In this document: positions 14,436-15,718 of the stretch, piece by piece
Layout of the letters: each line of letters begins with the position of its first letter
How positions within the stretch are numbered: the first letter of the stretch is position 1
Assembly (NCBI GenBank): GCA_002402275.1
Contig: DHFN01000201.1
Coordinates: forward strand, 1-15,718
DNA length: 15,718 nt
From: Anaerolineales bacterium UBA4823
GTDB taxonomy: Bacteria; Chloroflexota; Anaerolineae; Anaerolineales; UBA4823
Direction of reading: 5' to 3'
The notes under the pieces: model-generated
What the model saw: only the letters and a program-made list of their open reading frames with translations
What the model was told of the DNA's origin: nothing
The model's database searches: none
Program-made: the position numbers and the translations under genes

Positions 14436-14448
14436 AAAGGAGTGGTCT

Positions 14449-15718
14449 ATGCAAATTTTTAACTTACCCGGTCCGAAGGCAAGAGCAATCGTAAAACGTG
14501 ATCAGGATGTGATCTCCCCTTCATATCCGCGTGGATATCCTTTTGTTATGGATCATGGTTCCGGAACCGAAGTATGGGATGTTGATGGCAATCGGTTTTT
14601 GGATTTTGCAGCCGGAATTGCTGTGGTCTCAACCGGGCATAGTCATCCGGTCGTCGTTGATGCGATCACTGAACAAGCAAAAAAATTTTTACATATCTCC
14701 TCCGATTTCTATCATGTGAAATGGGTGGAACTGGGCGAGCGTTTGAATGAGATTGCTCCATTTTTGGATAATGCAATATCCTTTATGACAAACTCTGGAA
14801 CTGAAAGTGTCGAAGCTGCCATAAAATTAGCCCGTCATTATACCGGGAGAACCGAATTTATAGGGTTCTTGGGGGCATTTCACGGAAGGACCATGGGAGC
14901 TGTAACTTTTACTGCGAGTAAGCCAGTTTACCATCGCGATTTCTATCCATTATTGAATGGAGTAACCCATGTTCCCTTTCCTGATCCTTACCGCCCGATC
15001 CTGATTTCGAATGAGGGAGAAGATTATGGAGAAACCATTGTTCGTTATATTGAAGAACAAATCATAGAACATGTTCTTCCTCCGGATAATATTGCTGGTA
15101 TATTAGTGGAACCAATTCAAGGCGAGGGTGGTTATATTGTCCCAACACCTAAATTTTTTCCGGCTTTACGTCAGTTATGTGATAAGTATGGAATTTTATT
15201 AATTGTGGATGAGGTTCAAAGTGGAATGGGGAGAACCGGCAAATGGTGGGCAATCGAACATTGGGATGTGGAGCCTGATATTGTTTGTGCAGCGAAAGGC
15301 ATTGCCTCTGGGTTACCCATGGGGGCAATGATTGCCAAGGAATCTATTATGAATTGGCCAAAAGGTTCCCATGGGAATACCTTTGGTGGTAACCCACTCT
15401 CTTGTGCAGCAGCTCTAGCAACGATTGATTTGATTGAAAAAGGTTTCTTAGAAAATGCCACTATAATGGGAGAATATATCCAAGATGCTCTGGAGGAAAT
15501 TCAGGCCCATCACCCCAATATTGGGGAAGTACGTGGGAAAGGCTTGATGATTGGGGTCGAATTTGTGCAAGACCGCACGACGAAAGAACAGGCGGAAAAA
15601 CTGCGTGACTTAATTGTGGAGAATGCGTTTCACCGAGGGTTATTATTATTAGGATGCGGTAAGAGTACCATCCGAATCTCACCACCATTATGCGTTACCA
15701 AAGCTGAAGCAGACGAAG
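14449..15718 (+). CDS. Class-III aminotransferase (acetylornithine/4-aminobutyrate type), 3' end outside window
   Basis: A pyridoxal-phosphate enzyme that moves an amino group from an omega-amino or similar donor to a keto acid. I translated 423 codons from ATG 14449 to the window edge; the stop is not reached, and the family is usually about 430-450 residues, so little is missing. Family features are VWDVDGNRFLDFAAGIAVVSTGHSHP near residues 40-65, NSGTESVEAAIKLAR (cofactor phosphate binding), GAFHGRT, LVEPIQGEGGY, IVDEVQSGMGRTGKWW (the Asp contacts the pyridine nitrogen), catalytic Lys283 in CAAKGIASGLPMGA, and THGNTF-like SHGNTFGGNPLSCAAA. Within the family it resembles proteins labelled acetylornithine or 4-aminobutyrate aminotransferase; I cannot choose between them. 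The Shine-Dalgarno AAAGGAG is strong, and its own extended -10 promoter suggests it is a separate unit from lon. Confidence 0.92.
   Translation, partial: MQIFNLPGPKARAIVKRDQDVISPSYPRGYPFVMDHGSGTEVWDVDGNRFLDFAAGIAVVSTGHSHPVVVDAITEQAKKFLHISSDFYHVKWVELGERLNEIAPFLDNAISFMTNSGTESVEAAIKLARHYTGRTEFIGFLGAFHGRTMGAVTFTASKPVYHRDFYPLLNGVTHVPFPDPYRPILISNEGEDYGETIVRYIEEQIIEHVLPPDNIAGILVEPIQGEGGYIVPTPKFFPALRQLCDKYGILLIVDEVQSGMGRTGKWWAIEHWDVEPDIVCAAKGIASGLPMGAMIAKESIMNWPKGSHGNTFGGNPLSCAAALATIDLIEKGFLENATIMGEYIQDALEEIQAHHPNIGEVRGKGLMIGVEFVQDRTTKEQAEKLRDLIVENAFHRGLLLLGCGKSTIRISPPLCVTKAEADE

Noticed and set aside
14531..14719. A 62-codon open frame in another plus frame of the aminotransferase gene
   Set aside because: It overlaps strongly conserved aminotransferase sequence and has no initiation signal.

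Overview
The window is an ordinary bacterial chromosomal segment, moderately AT-rich, densely coded on both strands. It has no rRNA or tRNA gene, no insertion sequence and no CRISPR array that I can see. The gene content and style (Lon with an N-terminal extension, a lipoprotein with a Thr/Pro-rich linker and an SH3-like domain, a receiver-CpaE fusion protein, and an endonuclease-type MutL that implies a MutH-free mismatch-repair system) suggest a Chloroflexota bacterium, probably of the Anaerolineae. That assignment is an inference from protein style, not from a marker gene.

Layout. At the left edge, on the minus strand, a HAD-family nucleotidase-like phosphatase gene (1464 to 793) runs with an 8-base overlap into a CoA-transferase subunit A gene that leaves the window at base 1. 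Divergent from these, on the plus strand, are mutL (1588-3303) and a zinc-dependent medium-chain dehydrogenase gene (3325-4287). A 206-base convergent gap holding nested inverted repeats separates them from a minus-strand gene for a receiver domain fused to a CpaE/TadZ-type ATPase (5642-4494). tilS (5752-7182) diverges from that gene and collides tail to tail, with an 11-base overlap, with a gene for a full-length XerC/D-like tyrosine recombinase homologue that has lost its catalytic residues (8074-7172). Upstream of the recombinase gene on the same strand lie an HD-domain hydrolase gene (8723-8172) and a SanA/YdcF-like membrane protein gene (9406-8720), coupled by an ATGA overlap. Divergent from sanA is a plus-strand cluster: folC (9454-10854), lon (10877-13426) and a lipoprotein gene (13429-14349), with gaps of 22 and 2 bases. 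A class-III aminotransferase gene with its own extended -10 promoter starts at 14449 and runs off the right edge.

Working together. Most genes are housekeeping: mismatch repair (mutL), decoding of AUA codons (tilS), folate polyglutamylation (folC) and protein quality control (lon). No single pathway links the window.

The most unusual item is the catalytically degenerate recombinase. Its promoter is good (TTGACA, 17-base spacer, TAAACT), and its predicted transcription start lies inside a perfect 7-6-7 inverted repeat. This resembles the two-arm layout of Xer/Cre sites and suggests a tyrosine recombinase that may have become a DNA-binding regulator of its own gene. A second theme is translation initiation. 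The first genes of several units (HAD, tilS, folC) have a -10 hexamer 6-10 bases before the ATG and no Shine-Dalgarno sequence, as expected for leaderless mRNAs. Internal genes and a few others have clear Shine-Dalgarno sites.
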